A DNA stretch of 64,000 nt from Streptomyces sp. NK15101 (GCF_020400725.1 NZ_JAINVG010000001.1:186001-250000); one strand, 5' to 3'. Counted from the first letter of the stretch, positions 1-10,178 are shown. Translations and numbers: made by a program. The notes: generated by a model not told the origin, from the sequence alone.

Positions 1-249
1 CCCCGTCGGACCCTCATGGAACGGCGTGAATTTAGCGGTCTCCGCGGCCCGTACCGCCACCTTCGCCCCACATTCATCCGATCGTGTGAGGATTGACGGC
101 ATCGCTGACGTAGGTGCCCCCGTCCACCTGCCGGAGGGGCGTCCCCGGTACCGCCGTACAGTGGCATGGGCGCGAATGACGCATGGTGCCGAGCCGGCCC
201 GGGATGATCCCCGGTTCCCGGCTTCCGGCGCCCAGGAGGAGGCATGGCC

Positions 250-1047
250 GTGAGTGAGCTGCGATTCGTCCGCCTTGGGTTCGGCGAGGAATCCGTCGAC
301 TACCAGGTGGCCTGGGACAAGCAGCGCGAAGTGCACGCCGCACGGTTCGCCGACGAGATCGACGACACCTGTCTGCTGCTGGAGCACCCGCCGGTCTACA
401 CCGCCGGCCGGCGCACGCAGGAGAACGAGCGGCCGCTGGACGGGACGCCGGTGGTGGACGTGGACCGGGGCGGCAAGATCACCTGGCACGGTCCGGGCCA
501 GCTGGTCGGCTACCCGATCCTGAAGCTGCCCCGCCCGGTGGACGTCGTCGCGCACGTGCGCCGCCTGGAGGAGGCCCTGATCCGCACGGCCGCCGAGTTC
601 GGCGTGGAGACGACGCGGGTCGAGGGGCGCAGCGGGGTCTGGGTCCTCGGCGACCCGGTCGAGCGGCGGCCGTCGATCGGCGGCCTCTCCCTGGACTTCG
701 ACCCGCGGCTGAACGACGAGGAGTTCGACCCGCGCCTGAACGGCCCCGAGTACGCCCCGTCCAACGCCGGCCAGCGCCGCGAGGACCGGAAGCTCGCCGC
801 GATCGGCATCCGGGTCGCCAAGGGCGTCACCATGCACGGCTTCTCGTTCAACGTGAACCCGGACAACGCCTGGTTCGACCGGATCATCCCGTGCGGCATC
901 CGCGACGCGGGCGTGACCTCGCTCGCCAACGAGCTGGGCCGGGACGTCACGATCGAGGAGGTGCTCCCGGTCGCGGAGAAGCACCTGCGGGACGTGCTGG
1001 AGAACGCGGAGCCGAAGCCGCGGGAGATCGAGCGGGCCTCGGCCTGA
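250..1047 (+). CDS. lipB: Octanoyl-[acyl carrier protein]:protein octanoyltransferase
   Basis: LipB moves the octanoyl group from acyl carrier protein to lipoyl domains of 2-oxoacid dehydrogenases and GcvH, the first step of endogenous lipoate synthesis in the cytoplasm. The family motifs are present: [17 protein letters not shown] with the conserved substrate histidine, the KLAAIGIRV lysine segment, and [14 protein letters not shown] with the catalytic cysteine. The protein is 265 aa, normal for actinobacteria. I prefer GTG 250 to the in-frame ATG 244 because the GGAGG at 238-242 lies 7 nt before 250 but only 1 nt before 244. lipA follows after about 100 nt, a standard pairing. Confidence 0.95.
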   Translation: MSELRFVRLGFGEESVDYQVAWDKQREVHAARFADEIDDTCLLLEHPPVYTAGRRTQENERPLDGTPVVDVDRGGKITWHGPGQLVGYPILKLPRPVDVVAHVRRLEEALIRTAAEFGVETTRVEGRSGVWVLGDPVERRPSIGGLSLDFDPRLNDEEFDPRLNGPEYAPSNAGQRREDRKLAAIGIRVAKGVTMHGFSFNVNPDNAWFDRIIPCGIRDAGVTSLANELGRDVTIEEVLPVAEKHLRDVLENAEPKPREIERASA

Positions 1048-1105
1048 GGAATGCCGAGCTGTGGCCACAGGTTGGCCAAGCGTAAAGCAAGGCATGGAAG
1101 CAACG

Positions 1106-1125
1106 GGCGTACCCTGGTGTACGCC
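1106..1125 (+). promoter_or_regulatory. Inverted repeat upstream of lipA, possible promoter/operator
   Basis: Perfect 7-bp arms (GGCGTAC and GTACGCC) separated by 6 nt lie 26 nt before the lipA start. The left arm contributes to TACCCT, which resembles a Streptomyces -10 element. No convincing -35 was found, so this is only a candidate control site. Confidence 0.3.
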
Positions 1126-1151
1126 GAAGAATCGAAGCTACAGGAGCCGAT

Positions 1152-2120
1152 GTGTCCGCAGTCGCCCCCGACGGACGCAAGATGCTGCGCCTGGAGGTCC
1201 GGAACGCCCAGACCCCCATCGAGCGCAAGCCCGAGTGGATCAAGACCCGCGCGAAGATGGGTCCCGAGTACACGAAGATGCAGGGCCTCGTGAAGAGCGA
1301 GGGCCTGCACACGGTCTGCCAGGAGGCGGGTTGTCCCAACATCTTCGAGTGCTGGGAGGACCGCGAGGCGACCTTCCTCATCGGCGGTGACCAGTGCACC
1401 CGGCGCTGCGACTTCTGCCAGATCGACACGGGCAAGCCCGAGGCGCTCGACCGCGACGAGCCCCGCCGCGTGGGCGAGTCGGTCGTCACGATGGACCTGA
1501 ACTACGCCACCATCACGGGCGTCGCGCGCGACGACCTGGAGGACGGCGGCGCCTGGCTGTACGCGGAGACCGTCCGCCAGATCCACCAGCAGACGGCGGA
1601 CCGCGCCGAGGGCCGCACCAAGGTCGAGCTGCTCGCCCCCGACTTCAACGCGGTGCCGGAGCTCCTGAAGGAGGTCTTCGACTCCCGCCCGGAGGTCTTC
1701 GCGCACAACGTCGAGACCGTCCCGCGGATCTTCAAGCGGATCCGTCCGGGCTTCCGCTACGAGCGCTCCCTGGACGTCATCACCCGGGCCCGCGACTACG
1801 GTCTGGTCACGAAGTCGAACCTGATCCTCGGCATGGGCGAGACCCGCGAGGAGATCAGCGAGGCGCTCCGGCAGCTGCACGACGCGGGCTGCGAACTCAT
1901 CACGATCACGCAGTACCTGCGCCCCTCGGTCCGGCACCACCCCGTGGAGCGCTGGGTGAAGCCGCAGGAGTTCGTGGAGCTGAAGGAGGAGGCCGACGCG
2001 ATCGGCTTCTCCGGCGTGATGTCGGGCCCGCTGGTCCGCTCCTCGTACCGCGCGGGCCGGCTGTACCAGCAGGCGATCGAGAAGCGCGGCGCGGTCGACA
2101 ACGCCACCCAGGCCGTCTGA
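1152..2120 (+). CDS. lipA: Lipoyl synthase (radical SAM)
   Basis: LipA inserts two sulfur atoms into protein-bound octanoyl groups to form lipoyl cofactor, acting after LipB. Hallmarks are visible: the auxiliary cluster motif [12 protein letters not shown] (C-x4-C-x5-C), the radical SAM motif CTRRCDFC (C-x3-C-x2-C), and the C-terminal RSSY sequence that supplies a serine ligand to the auxiliary cluster. The length of 322 aa is typical. The start is GTG 1152, giving [18 protein letters not shown]. The gene lies downstream of lipB in the same direction and ends in a strong hairpin. Confidence 0.96.
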   Translation: MSAVAPDGRKMLRLEVRNAQTPIERKPEWIKTRAKMGPEYTKMQGLVKSEGLHTVCQEAGCPNIFECWEDREATFLIGGDQCTRRCDFCQIDTGKPEALDRDEPRRVGESVVTMDLNYATITGVARDDLEDGGAWLYAETVRQIHQQTADRAEGRTKVELLAPDFNAVPELLKEVFDSRPEVFAHNVETVPRIFKRIRPGFRYERSLDVITRARDYGLVTKSNLILGMGETREEISEALRQLHDAGCELITITQYLRPSVRHHPVERWVKPQEFVELKEEADAIGFSGVMSGPLVRSSYRAGRLYQQAIEKRGAVDNATQAV

Positions 2121-2186
2121 GCCCCGCGCCGGGCCTGTGTGAATCGCCGCACAAGCAGTTACCGGCCGGTATAGGCCGGATCCGGC

Positions 2187-2230
2187 GCGGCCCGGACACC
2201 TCCGCAGCTCAGCGGGGGCGTCCGGGCCGC
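2187..2230 (+). terminator. Hairpin terminator after lipA
   Basis: GCGGCCCGGAC at 2187-2197 pairs perfectly with GTCCGGGCCGC at 2220-2230 (11 bp, with more partial pairing inside the loop), 67 nt past the lipA stop. Confidence 0.7.
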
Positions 2231-2281
2231 TTCGGCGTCCACCCGGTCCTCCACATGGCCGCATCAACGTTTCATCAGTGT

Positions 2282-2310
2282 TTGACCACCGGGTCACGCC
2301 CTGGTAACAC
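2282..2310 (+). promoter_or_regulatory. Sigma-70-type promoter
   Basis: TTGACC (2282-2287) and TAACAC (2305-2310) are separated by exactly 17 nt, a good housekeeping (HrdB-type) promoter. Transcription would start near 2317 and serve the small gene at 2395 and probably the DUF4191 gene at 2621. Confidence 0.55.
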
Positions 2311-2394
2311 CGATCTGTGAGCCTGGTTTCACTCACCGCCACCAGCCGCTCACACCCCCACCTCGTCCCACCCGCCATCGAGGGAGGCCCCGCC

Positions 2395-2610
2395 ATGCCG
2401 GCCGCATCGACGCACGTCCGCGTCACCGCGATCCCGTCCGTCACCGACGCCCTGAAGGCCGTGGAGGCCCTGCTCCTGGGCGCCGGCCAGCGCACCGCGC
2501 GACGGAACGCCTGGAACTCCGTGCTGGAGGACCGCCGCCGCGCCAAGGACCGGGTGGAGGCCCAGCGCGTGATGGAGGTCGCGTCCGGCCGGGCTTCCCG
2601 GGCCACGTAA
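2395..2610 (+). CDS. Small conserved hypothetical protein
   Basis: A 71-aa soluble, basic, helix-rich protein starting MPAASTHVRVTAIPSV. ATG 2395 is preceded by GAGGGAGG at a suitable distance. An in-frame GTG at 2317 would lengthen it by 26 residues but would sit at the predicted transcription start with no ribosome site. I know of no characterised function. Its position between lipA and a DUF4191 gene is conserved in streptomycetes as far as I recall, which supports it being real. The gap to the next gene is only 10 nt, so the two are probably co-transcribed. Confidence 0.65.
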   Translation: MPAASTHVRVTAIPSVTDALKAVEALLLGAGQRTARRNAWNSVLEDRRRAKDRVEAQRVMEVASGRASRAT

Positions 2611-2620
2611 ACTTCAGGAC

Positions 2621-3325
2621 ATGGCGAGGAAGGCAAACACGGGCAGCGCTGACGCTGCGAACCCCGGGCGACTGAAGCAGATCGCCCTCACGTACCAGAT
2701 GACCCGGAAGGCCGACCCCAAGGTCGGTCTGGTCGTCGCGGGCGTGGGCATCGGCGTACTCGGTGTCCTCCTCGCGATCGGCTTCCTCATCGGTCATCCG
2801 GTCTACCTGGGCATCCTGGGCTTCGTCCTGGCGCTCCTGGCCGCGGCCATCGTCTTCGGACGGCGCGCCGAGCGGGCGGCCTTCGGACAGATGGAGGGCC
2901 AGCCGGGCGCGGCGGCGGCGGTGCTGCAGAACGTCGGGCGCGGCTGGACCACGACCCCCGCGGTCGCGATGAACCGCAACCAGGACGTCGTGCACCGCGC
3001 GGTCGGCCGCGCCGGCATCGTGCTGGTGGCCGAGGGCAACCCGAACCGGGTCAAGACCCTGCTCGCGGCCGAGAAGAAGCGGATGAACCGCGTCGTGATC
3101 GACGTGCCGGTGCACGACCTCATCGTCGGCGACGGCGACGGCCAGGTGCCCCTGAAGAAGATCCGCACGACCATGCTCAAGATGCCCCGCGTGCTCACCG
3201 GTCCGCAGGTCACCGCGGCCAACGACCGGCTGCGGGCGATGGGCGACCTGATGAGCAACATGCCGCTGCCGAAGGGCCCGATGCCGAAGGGCATGCGGAT
3301 GCCGCGCGGCGGAAAGATGCGCTGA
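2621..3325 (+). CDS. DUF4191 family membrane protein
   Basis: The 234-aa protein has a soluble N-terminus, two closely spaced membrane helices (about residues 36-60 and 64-84) and a long soluble C-terminal part ending in a basic Met/Pro-rich tail ([17 protein letters not shown]). This matches the actinobacterial DUF4191 family, which lies beside lipA and glnA in this lineage. The function is unknown to me. The gene follows the small upstream gene by 10 nt and ends in a perfect palindromic terminator shared with the convergent RDD gene. Confidence 0.8.
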   Translation: MARKANTGSADAANPGRLKQIALTYQMTRKADPKVGLVVAGVGIGVLGVLLAIGFLIGHPVYLGILGFVLALLAAAIVFGRRAERAAFGQMEGQPGAAAAVLQNVGRGWTTTPAVAMNRNQDVVHRAVGRAGIVLVAEGNPNRVKTLLAAEKKRMNRVVIDVPVHDLIVGDGDGQVPLKKIRTTMLKMPRVLTGPQVTAANDRLRAMGDLMSNMPLPKGPMPKGMRMPRGGKMR

Positions 3326-3338
3326 CACCCGACCTGAC

Positions 3339-3376
3339 GAGAAAGGCCCCGGACCGCGCGGTCCGGGGCCTTTCTC
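3339..3376. terminator. Bidirectional terminator (perfect 38-nt palindrome)
   Basis: Two perfect 19-nt arms (3339-3357 and 3358-3376) lie between the convergent DUF4191 and RDD genes. The ends are A-rich (GAGAAAGG) and T-rich (CCTTTCTC), so the hairpin would terminate transcription from both sides. Confidence 0.85.
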
Positions 3377-3387
3377 GTGTTCCCGTC

Positions 3388-3855
3388 TCAGATGCGGACC
3401 TGGACGGCGCCGGAGAGGCGGTCGTGGAGGCCGCGGCCGTCGCGGTCCCAGATGAGGGCCGGGACGGCGAGGCAGACGAGCAGGGAGCGGATCACGACCC
3501 GGAACAGGCCGAGGCGCCCGCCGTTCACGGAGACGACGCGCAGGCCGAAGAGCCGCTTGCCGGGCGTCGAGCCGATGGTGCCGACCGTCAGCACGCTCAG
3601 GACGAGCAGGATGAGCAGGGCCCAGTTGCCCGTCGCCTGGCCGTAGCCGTCGGTGATCAAGCCGTATGCGATCAGGACGCAGAGGGCCCAGTCGACGGCG
3701 AGGGCGCCGAGGCGCCGCCCGGGGCGGGCGATCGAGCCGGGCCCCTCCTCGGGCAGCCCGAGCTGCTCACCGCGGTAGCCGAAGTCGACGCCTGCGTCCT
3801 CGGCCGCCGCGCGGGGGCCGGAGAGCCAAGATCCGAGTGCTTGCCTGTTGTCCAC
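3388..3855 (-). CDS. RDD family membrane protein
   Basis: A 155-aa protein with the RDD-domain pattern: [10 protein letters not shown] at the start of the first membrane helix, a second helix with [23 protein letters not shown], and a third segment ending [17 protein letters not shown] proteins are small integral membrane proteins, some linked to ion transport, but the role here is unknown. The GTG start at 3855 has no strong ribosome site. It is divergent from glnA, whose GlnR box lies about 85 nt upstream of this start. Confidence 0.8.
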   Translation of the reverse strand: MDNRQALGSWLSGPRAAAEDAGVDFGYRGEQLGLPEEGPGSIARPGRRLGALAVDWALCVLIAYGLITDGYGQATGNWALLILLVLSVLTVGTIGSTPGKRLFGLRVVSVNGGRLGLFRVVIRSLLVCLAVPALIWDRDGRGLHDRLSGAVQVRI

Positions 3856-3940
3856 CCGACCACGGTACTGTGCCCGTTTTTGATCACTTCGGCGCGGGTG
3901 GGCGTACGAAGCCGGAGAGGCGGGGCGGCACCCGGCCCGG

Positions 3941-3978
3941 TTAACTTCGACGAAACAAATGGGTCATGCTTGAGAAAT
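3941..3978 (+). promoter_or_regulatory. GlnR box upstream of glnA
   Basis: The sequence reads TTAAC-n6-GAAAC-n6-GTCAT-n6-GAAAT, the two a/b half-site pairs of the actinomycete GlnR consensus (gTnAC-n6-GaAAC repeated) with exact 6-nt spacers. It lies 100 nt before the glnA start. GlnR, encoded elsewhere, is the known nitrogen regulator that binds this motif at glnA in S. coelicolor. Confidence 0.88.
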
Positions 3979-4077
3979 CCCGTCTGCCTATGGTCGGGTC
4001 CAGCGTGTGCCCCCGCACTGGCCGCACGACCGAGCTGCAACCCCGCCCCTCCCCGGGCCGGGAGTAGGAGGAGTTGG

Positions 4078-5502
<1,425 letters not shown>

Positions 5503-5530
5503 ACCGCGGACCGCGCGAGCGGGATCCTTC

Positions 5531-5568
5531 CGAGGCCCGTCGTCCCCTTCCGGGGGCGGCGGGCCTCG
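5531..5568 (+). terminator. Hairpin terminator after glnA
   Basis: CGAGGCCCG (5531-5539) pairs with CGGGCCTCG (5560-5568), with further G/C pairing inside, starting 28 nt after the glnA stop. Confidence 0.75.
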
Positions 5569-5739
5569 CCGTCTTCGCGCCAAGATCACGGCAATGCGAA
5601 CAGCTGACGAACTATCGGTCGTACCTACGAGTAGGGGATTCACGCTCCGCGACTGATCGATAGCTTGTCGTCGTCGCTGCCGCCACACCCGGAGCACAGG
5701 GCTCCGCTGGGACTAGCTGGCGCGATGAGGACTGCCTAC

Positions 5740-6477
5740 GTGACTCAGGCGGCTTTCGCCCCTGCAGAGACGCTCCGACTCCAGCCGTACACCGATCACT
5801 GCCGCGTCATCGCCGACGAGGGCGCGCACGTGGTCATCGGCGTCTCACCGGGAAACAGTTATTTCACCGCCCAGCGGCTGCGCGAGCTGACGCGCTGGGG
5901 CCTGGACCACTTCGATCAGGTCGATCTCGTCTACACCGATCTGCATGTCGCCGACATGTACGAGGCGCTGGGGTACGGGGCCGACGAGGCGCGGCGGAAG
6001 GCCGTCAAGAACCTGCGGGGGGTGCGGGCGAAGGTCGGAGCGGCCGTCGCGGAGGCCGACCCCACGGGAGCACGGGCACGGGCCCGCGGGATGTCGGAGT
6101 TCGGGGACGTCCCGGCGTACCGCGAGCTGCACCGCACGGTGCTCGACGCCGTGGCGGCCGACCCGGTGGTGCGGGAGACCTGCGACGCGCTGACCGGGAT
6201 ATTCCTGGCGGGGAAGCTGGCGCCGGGGCAGCGGACGGACGAGCGGCAGCGGGAGGTGTGCCGGGCGTACATCTGCGCCGAGGTACCGCTCTTCCTGGAC
6301 ACGCCCGCGATCCTCGGGGTGCCCTCCTCGCTCAACTGCTACCACCAGGCACTGCCCCTGGCCGATCTGCTCTACGGGCGGGGGTCCGGGCTCCGGGCCT
6401 CGCGCAACCAGGGCCACGGCATCCTCACGCCCGTCGGAACGACCGCCGAGACCACCGTCGAAGGAGCCGCGCGATGA
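5740..6477 (+). CDS. tRNA-dependent cyclodipeptide synthase, NYH subfamily
   Basis: CDPSs use two aminoacyl-tRNAs to build cyclic dipeptides. The nucleophile motif GVSPGNSYF (Ser36, Asn39), the pair Tyr177 and Glu181 in AYICAEVPLF, and Tyr201-His202 in SSLNCYHQALPL match AlbC Ser37, Asn40, Tyr178, Glu182, Tyr202 and His203 with a constant one-residue offset. Asn39/Tyr201/His202 places it in the NYH group with AlbC and Rv2275. GTG 5740 has GAGGA 8 nt upstream; ATG 5725 (five residues longer) has no good ribosome site. The stop overlaps the P450 start (ATGA). From that neighbour I infer cyclo(Tyr-Tyr) as the likely product. Length 245 aa. Confidence 0.93.
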   Translation: MTQAAFAPAETLRLQPYTDHCRVIADEGAHVVIGVSPGNSYFTAQRLRELTRWGLDHFDQVDLVYTDLHVADMYEALGYGADEARRKAVKNLRGVRAKVGAAVAEADPTGARARARGMSEFGDVPAYRELHRTVLDAVAADPVVRETCDALTGIFLAGKLAPGQRTDERQREVCRAYICAEVPLFLDTPAILGVPSSLNCYHQALPLADLLYGRGSGLRASRNQGHGILTPVGTTAETTVEGAAR

Positions 6478-7667
6478 GCGTCGCCGTCGAGACCCTGCCT
6501 GCCTTCCCCTTCGACTGGGACGGGACCCGGCTGCCCACCGAGATCGACGCGCTGCGTGCCGAGCCGGTCCGGAAGGTCCGCACGATCGCCGGGGCCGAGG
6601 CCTGGCTGGTCTCCTCGTACGAGCTGTGCAGACACGTGCTGGAGGACCCGAGGTTCAGCCTGAAGGACACCTCGGCGCCGGGGGCGCCCAGGCAGTACGC
6701 GCTGACGATCCCGCCGCACGTGGTGAACAACATGGGCAACATCACCGGGGCCGGGCTGCGCAAGGCCGTCATGAAGGCGATCAACCCGAAGGCACCCGGC
6801 CTGGAGGAATGGCTGCGGGCACGGGCCGGGACCCTGGTGGACGCCCTGGTCGCCGAAGGGGCGCCCGGGGAGCTGCGGGGCGCCTACGCCGATCCGTACT
6901 CGGCGGGACTGCACTGCCGGATGCTGGGCATCCCGGAGGAGGACGGGCCGCGGCTGCTGCGCAGCCTGGACGTGGCCTTCATGAACGCACCGCGCGAGAT
7001 CGAGGCGGCCCGGCTCAACTGGGACCGGGACATCGCCTACATGACCGAGCGCCTGGACGATCCGGCGACGGGCGGCCTGATGGCGGAGCTCGCGGCGCTG
7101 CGCGAGGACCCCGACTACGCGCATCTGACGGACGAGATGCTGGCGACGGTGGGCGTGACGCTGTTCGGGGCCGGGGTGATCTCCACCGCCGGCTTCCTGA
7201 CGATGGCGCTGGTGTCGGTGCTGACCCGGCCGGACGTGCGGGAGGCGCTGACCGCCGGCGGCACGCGCGGCGTCGCCGGGGCCATGGACGAACTGCTGCG
7301 GGTGAATCTGTCGATCGGCGACGGACTGCCGCGCCTCGCCCTGGAGGACGTGCGGCTCGGCGAGGTCGAGGTACGGGCCGGTGACCTCGTCCTGGTGCTC
7401 GTGGAGGCCGCGAACCACGATCCCGAGCGCTTCCCGGACCCGCTGGCCTTCCGGCCGGACCGGGAGAACGCCGCCGAGCACCTCTCCTTCGGTGGCGGGC
7501 GGCACTACTGCCCGGCGACGGCGCTCGGCAAGCGGCACGCCGAGATCGCCCTGGAGACGCTCCTCGACCGGCTGCCGGAGCTGCGGCTCGCGGTGCCGGT
7601 CGAGCAGCTGGTGTGGCGCACCAACTTCATGAAGCGGCTCCCCGAACGGCTGCCGGTGGCCTGGTAG
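6474..7667 (+). CDS. CYP121-like cytochrome P450 (candidate mycocyclosin synthase)
   Basis: A 397-aa soluble P450 strongly resembling M. tuberculosis CYP121A1, which couples the two tyrosine rings of cyclo(Tyr-Tyr). Shared segments include IRKVRTI-like VRKVRTIAGAEAWLVSS, PPHVVNNMGNI, LRKAVMKAINPKAPGLE, FGAGVIST and the ending LPERLPV. The heme ligand is Cys346 in FGGGRHYCPATALG. Against CYP121 as I remember it, the residues equal to Gln385 and Arg386 are Met386 and Lys387, Phe280 is Ile, and the glycine two after the cysteine is Ala. ATG 6474 overlaps the CDPS stop, so expression is coupled. No dedicated ferredoxin gene is adjacent. Confidence 0.93.
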   Translation: MSVAVETLPAFPFDWDGTRLPTEIDALRAEPVRKVRTIAGAEAWLVSSYELCRHVLEDPRFSLKDTSAPGAPRQYALTIPPHVVNNMGNITGAGLRKAVMKAINPKAPGLEEWLRARAGTLVDALVAEGAPGELRGAYADPYSAGLHCRMLGIPEEDGPRLLRSLDVAFMNAPREIEAARLNWDRDIAYMTERLDDPATGGLMAELAALREDPDYAHLTDEMLATVGVTLFGAGVISTAGFLTMALVSVLTRPDVREALTAGGTRGVAGAMDELLRVNLSIGDGLPRLALEDVRLGEVEVRAGDLVLVLVEAANHDPERFPDPLAFRPDRENAAEHLSFGGGRHYCPATALGKRHAEIALETLLDRLPELRLAVPVEQLVWRTNFMKRLPERLPVAW

Positions 7668-7685
7668 CGGACGGGATCCGAAGAC

Positions 7686-7715
7686 GGTGCTGCCCGGACC
7701 GGTCCGGGCAGCACC
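7686..7715. terminator. Perfect palindromic terminator after the P450 gene
   Basis: Two perfect 15-nt arms with no spacer (7686-7700 and 7701-7715) sit between the convergent P450 gene and the small gene at 7725-8000, so it probably serves both. Confidence 0.75.
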
Positions 7716-7724
7716 CCTCCGGTG

Positions 7725-8000
7725 TCAGCGGCCGTAGCGGATCAGGGCCCGGACCATGCGGCAGGTGCTGTCGGAGGGCGGGTGGATGCCTATGTCGGCG
7801 GCCGTCGCGCTGATCGTCGCGTTCGTCGCCTTCGACGGGACGTAGACGCCGGCGTCGAGCAGCGCGATCGCGAGGCGCATGGCCTTCAGACGGCGGTTGT
7901 GGGACACGTACCACTCGCGGGGGCGGCCCGCGGGGAGCGGCTTCTTCTCGAGCGGCTTCCAGGGTTCGATGGACGGTGTCCGGATCACGGCGAGAGCCAT
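7725..8000 (-). CDS. Small conserved hypothetical protein
   Basis: A 91-aa basic soluble protein beginning MALAVIRTPSIEPWKPLEKK. ATG 8000 is preceded on the minus strand by a good AGGAGGT site, which together with high third-position G/C supports a real gene. It has no membrane segment and no motif I recognise. The central part (HNRRLKAMRLAIALLDAGVYVP) looks helical and could bind nucleic acid or protein, but this is speculation. Its divergent neighbour is the ArsC-like gene. Confidence 0.65.
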   Translation of the reverse strand: MALAVIRTPSIEPWKPLEKKPLPAGRPREWYVSHNRRLKAMRLAIALLDAGVYVPSKATNATISATAADIGIHPPSDSTCRMVRALIRYGR

Positions 8001-8148
8001 GGGCTACCTCCTGGCGAACGGGGGGTGCGGGCCCTCCTCGGGACCCTCACCTTCACCCCCCATTTTAGAGACCCCCACTGACAATCGCCGCTGGCCAGGT
8101 GGGGTTTGGGGGGTGTTCCAGGAAGGCGTGGGGGGTACCGTACGGGCC

Positions 8149-8508
8149 ATGGAGATCTGGATCAATCCCGCCTGTTCCAAGTGCCGCAGCGCCCTCACCC
8201 TCCTCGACGCGGAGGGCGCCGACTACACCGTGCGCCGCTACCTGGAGGACGTCCCCTCGCCGGAGGAGATCCGGGAGGTGCTGAAGCGGCTCGGGCTCGA
8301 GCCCTGGGACATCACGCGGACCGGCGAGGACGCCGCCAAGGAGCTCGGGATGAAGGAGTGGCCCAGGGACGAGGCCGCCCGCGAGAAGTGGATCGAGGCG
8401 CTCTCCGCCCACCCGAAGCTGATCCAGCGGCCCATCATCACGGCGGAGGACGGCACGGCCGTCGTCGGCCGCACCGAGGAGGCCGTGCGGGACGCGCTCT
8501 CCCGCTGA
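8149..8508 (+). CDS. ArsC/Spx-family thioredoxin-fold protein
   Basis: The 119-aa protein begins MEIWINPACSKCRSALTLL, a glutaredoxin-like fold with a CxxC pair (Cys9, Cys12), followed by the family pattern YLEDVPSPEEIREVLKRLG and QRPIIT near the end, where the cis-proline and arginine of ArsC-like reductases lie. Members are arsenate reductases or Spx/YffB-like redox proteins. There is no arsenite transporter or ArsR regulator nearby, so an arsenic role is not supported by context. ATG 8149 is chosen because the family starts directly with the first beta strand. Confidence 0.82.
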   Translation: MEIWINPACSKCRSALTLLDAEGADYTVRRYLEDVPSPEEIREVLKRLGLEPWDITRTGEDAAKELGMKEWPRDEAAREKWIEALSAHPKLIQRPIITAEDGTAVVGRTEEAVRDALSR

Positions 8509-8563
8509 TCGGGAAGTCCGCCGAGGCCCGCGCGGGCCCTGACCGGGGCGCTCGGCCCGCGGG

Positions 8564-9046
8564 TCACAGACGCTTCGTCATGATCAGCTCCTGGCCCGCG
8601 CGGCCCTCCGGCGCGTAACCGAGGCGCTCGTACAGCGCGACGGCCCGGACGTTCGCCGCGAGCACGGAGAGCCGGAGGGCTCCCGCCCCCGTACCGCGCG
8701 CCCAGGTCTCGACGGACCCGATCAGGCCCGCGGCCAGGCCCTGCCCGCGGGCTTCGGGCGCGACCCAGACCGAGCGCAGCTCCGGCAGGCCGCCGGCCGC
8801 CGGGAGCCCGGCCGCGAGGCCGACGGGACGGGCGCCGCGCACCGCCAGGACGCCGTACGCCGCCGGGTCGTCGAACCTGGCCCGCCATCGCTCCTCGCCG
8901 CCCCGGTCCCAGTCGGCGAGCCGGGCCTTGAACGCCTCGGGCGAGACGGTGAGCGAGGCGATGCGGGCCTCGCGCCAGAGGGGCCAGTCGTCGGAGGTGA
9001 CGGCCCGGAGGACCGGCCGCCCGCCGCCCTCAGCCGCGAGCGGCAC
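8564..9046 (-). CDS. GNAT family N-acetyltransferase
   Basis: The 160-aa protein has the GNAT core: LRSVWVAPEARGQGLAAGLI contains the acetyl-CoA pyrophosphate loop (R/Q-x-x-G-x-G/A) and is followed by LRLSVLAANVRAVALYERLGY, the motif B region with the ALYERLGY signature. The substrate is unknown. The GTG start at 9046 overlaps the 3' end of the upstream oxidoreductase gene by 17 nt, so the two are translationally linked. Confidence 0.85.
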   Translation of the reverse strand: MPLAAEGGGRPVLRAVTSDDWPLWREARIASLTVSPEAFKARLADWDRGGEERWRARFDDPAAYGVLAVRGARPVGLAAGLPAAGGLPELRSVWVAPEARGQGLAAGLIGSVETWARGTGAGALRLSVLAANVRAVALYERLGYAPEGRAGQELIMTKRL

Positions 9047-9935
9047 GGTGCTCCGCCTCCGCCAGGATCTCCGTGACGCGCAGGCCGAAGCGGGCGTCGC
9101 AGGGGTGGGGCGTGCCGGTGCGGGCCGCGGTGACGAGGGCGTCCACGGCCGCGGCGAAGGCCCCCACCGCGCCCTCCCAGCGGGGCATGTCGGCCCGGCC
9201 CCGGCTGCCGTGCAGGGTGAGGGCCGTCTCCGCCGCCTCCGGTGGCGCGCTCAGGGTGAGCGTGGCCGTGCTGCTCGCCCCAGAGCCGTGCCGCAGCACC
9301 AGGTGGTGGGTGTCGTCGGGGCCCGGTGCGGCGGTGACGCCGGTGACGTCGCCGAGGACCGGCAGGTAGACGGAGAGGACGTGCGGGCCGACGTCCCAGA
9401 GGCCGCCCTTCTCCCGCCGCCAGGGCGAGGCCGCGTACGCGCTGACGGAGCCGGGGCCGTAGAGCGAGCCCAGCCAGTGGGCCTCTCCCAGGAACCAGCC
9501 GCCCGCCGCCGCCTGCTCGTCGATCCAGCGGGCCGTCGGCTCCGCGAACCGCAGGGTGCAGAAGACCACCGAGGCGACCCCGGCCGCCTCCACGGCCCCG
9601 GTCACCTCACGGGCGAGCGCCACCGTCGTCGCGACCGGCTTGTCGAGCAGGACGTGGCAGCCGGCCGCCGCCGCCCGCGCCGCGAGGGGCGCCTGGACGT
9701 CGGGCGGGAGGGCCAGGGCGACGGCGTCGCTCGCGGCGAACAGGGCGTCCACGTCCTCGTACGCCCGGGTGCCGGACGCGGCGGCGAGCTCCGCTGCCGC
9801 TTCGGGGCGTCTGCCCCACACCCCGCTGAACTCGACGCCCGGATGCCCGGCGAGCGCGGGCGCGTGCGTGCGCGCGGCCCACGGGCCGGTGCCGAGGAGT
9901 CCGATGCGGGGCTTCGCGCCCGGGTGCTTCGCCAT
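9030..9935 (-). CDS. Gfo/Idh/MocA family NAD(P)-dependent oxidoreductase
   Basis: A 301-aa protein with an N-terminal Rossmann motif (RIGLLGTGPWAARTHAPAL), then the family EKPV-type segment seen as CHVLLDKPVATT, where the lysine is the conserved catalytic residue, and a C-terminal alpha/beta substrate domain. Relatives oxidise or reduce sugars, inositols or other polyols; the substrate cannot be read from the sequence. I start at ATG 9935 (MAKHPGAKPRIGLL) because it places the nucleotide loop near the N-terminus; an in-frame start at 9959 is less likely. It overlaps the acetyltransferase gene downstream. Confidence 0.85.
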   Translation of the reverse strand: MAKHPGAKPRIGLLGTGPWAARTHAPALAGHPGVEFSGVWGRRPEAAAELAAASGTRAYEDVDALFAASDAVALALPPDVQAPLAARAAAAGCHVLLDKPVATTVALAREVTGAVEAAGVASVVFCTLRFAEPTARWIDEQAAAGGWFLGEAHWLGSLYGPGSVSAYAASPWRREKGGLWDVGPHVLSVYLPVLGDVTGVTAAPGPDDTHHLVLRHGSGASSTATLTLSAPPEAAETALTLHGSRGRADMPRWEGAVGAFAAAVDALVTAARTGTPHPCDARFGLRVTEILAEAEHRAARG

Positions 9936-10178
9936 GCCCCACAGTCTGCCGGGCGGCACCGACAGCGGACCCCGGAGGGCGGCCCCACGGCCCGGGACCC
10001 GGCCGGGGGCCCACCGCGGCCCGTAATCCGCTGGCGGACCTCCCCCGGCTCGGTGCTAGCGTTCCCGCGCCGGCCGCGGGACTCCGGCGCGACTTCCGGA
10101 ACCTGCCTATGAAGCAACGTCTTCGCTGTTCGCGCTCTCATTCCCCGGCCGGCACCTCCGCGCCGGAAGGAGAACACC

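Noticed and set aside
1..243. A small coding frame upstream of lipB (26-253)
   Set aside because: No ribosome site, poor codon bias, and it runs into lipB in another frame; nothing else was identified in this stretch.
8149..8508. Arsenic resistance locus
   Set aside because: The ArsC-like protein stands alone with no ArsR, ArsB or Acr3 gene nearby, so only the fold is claimed.
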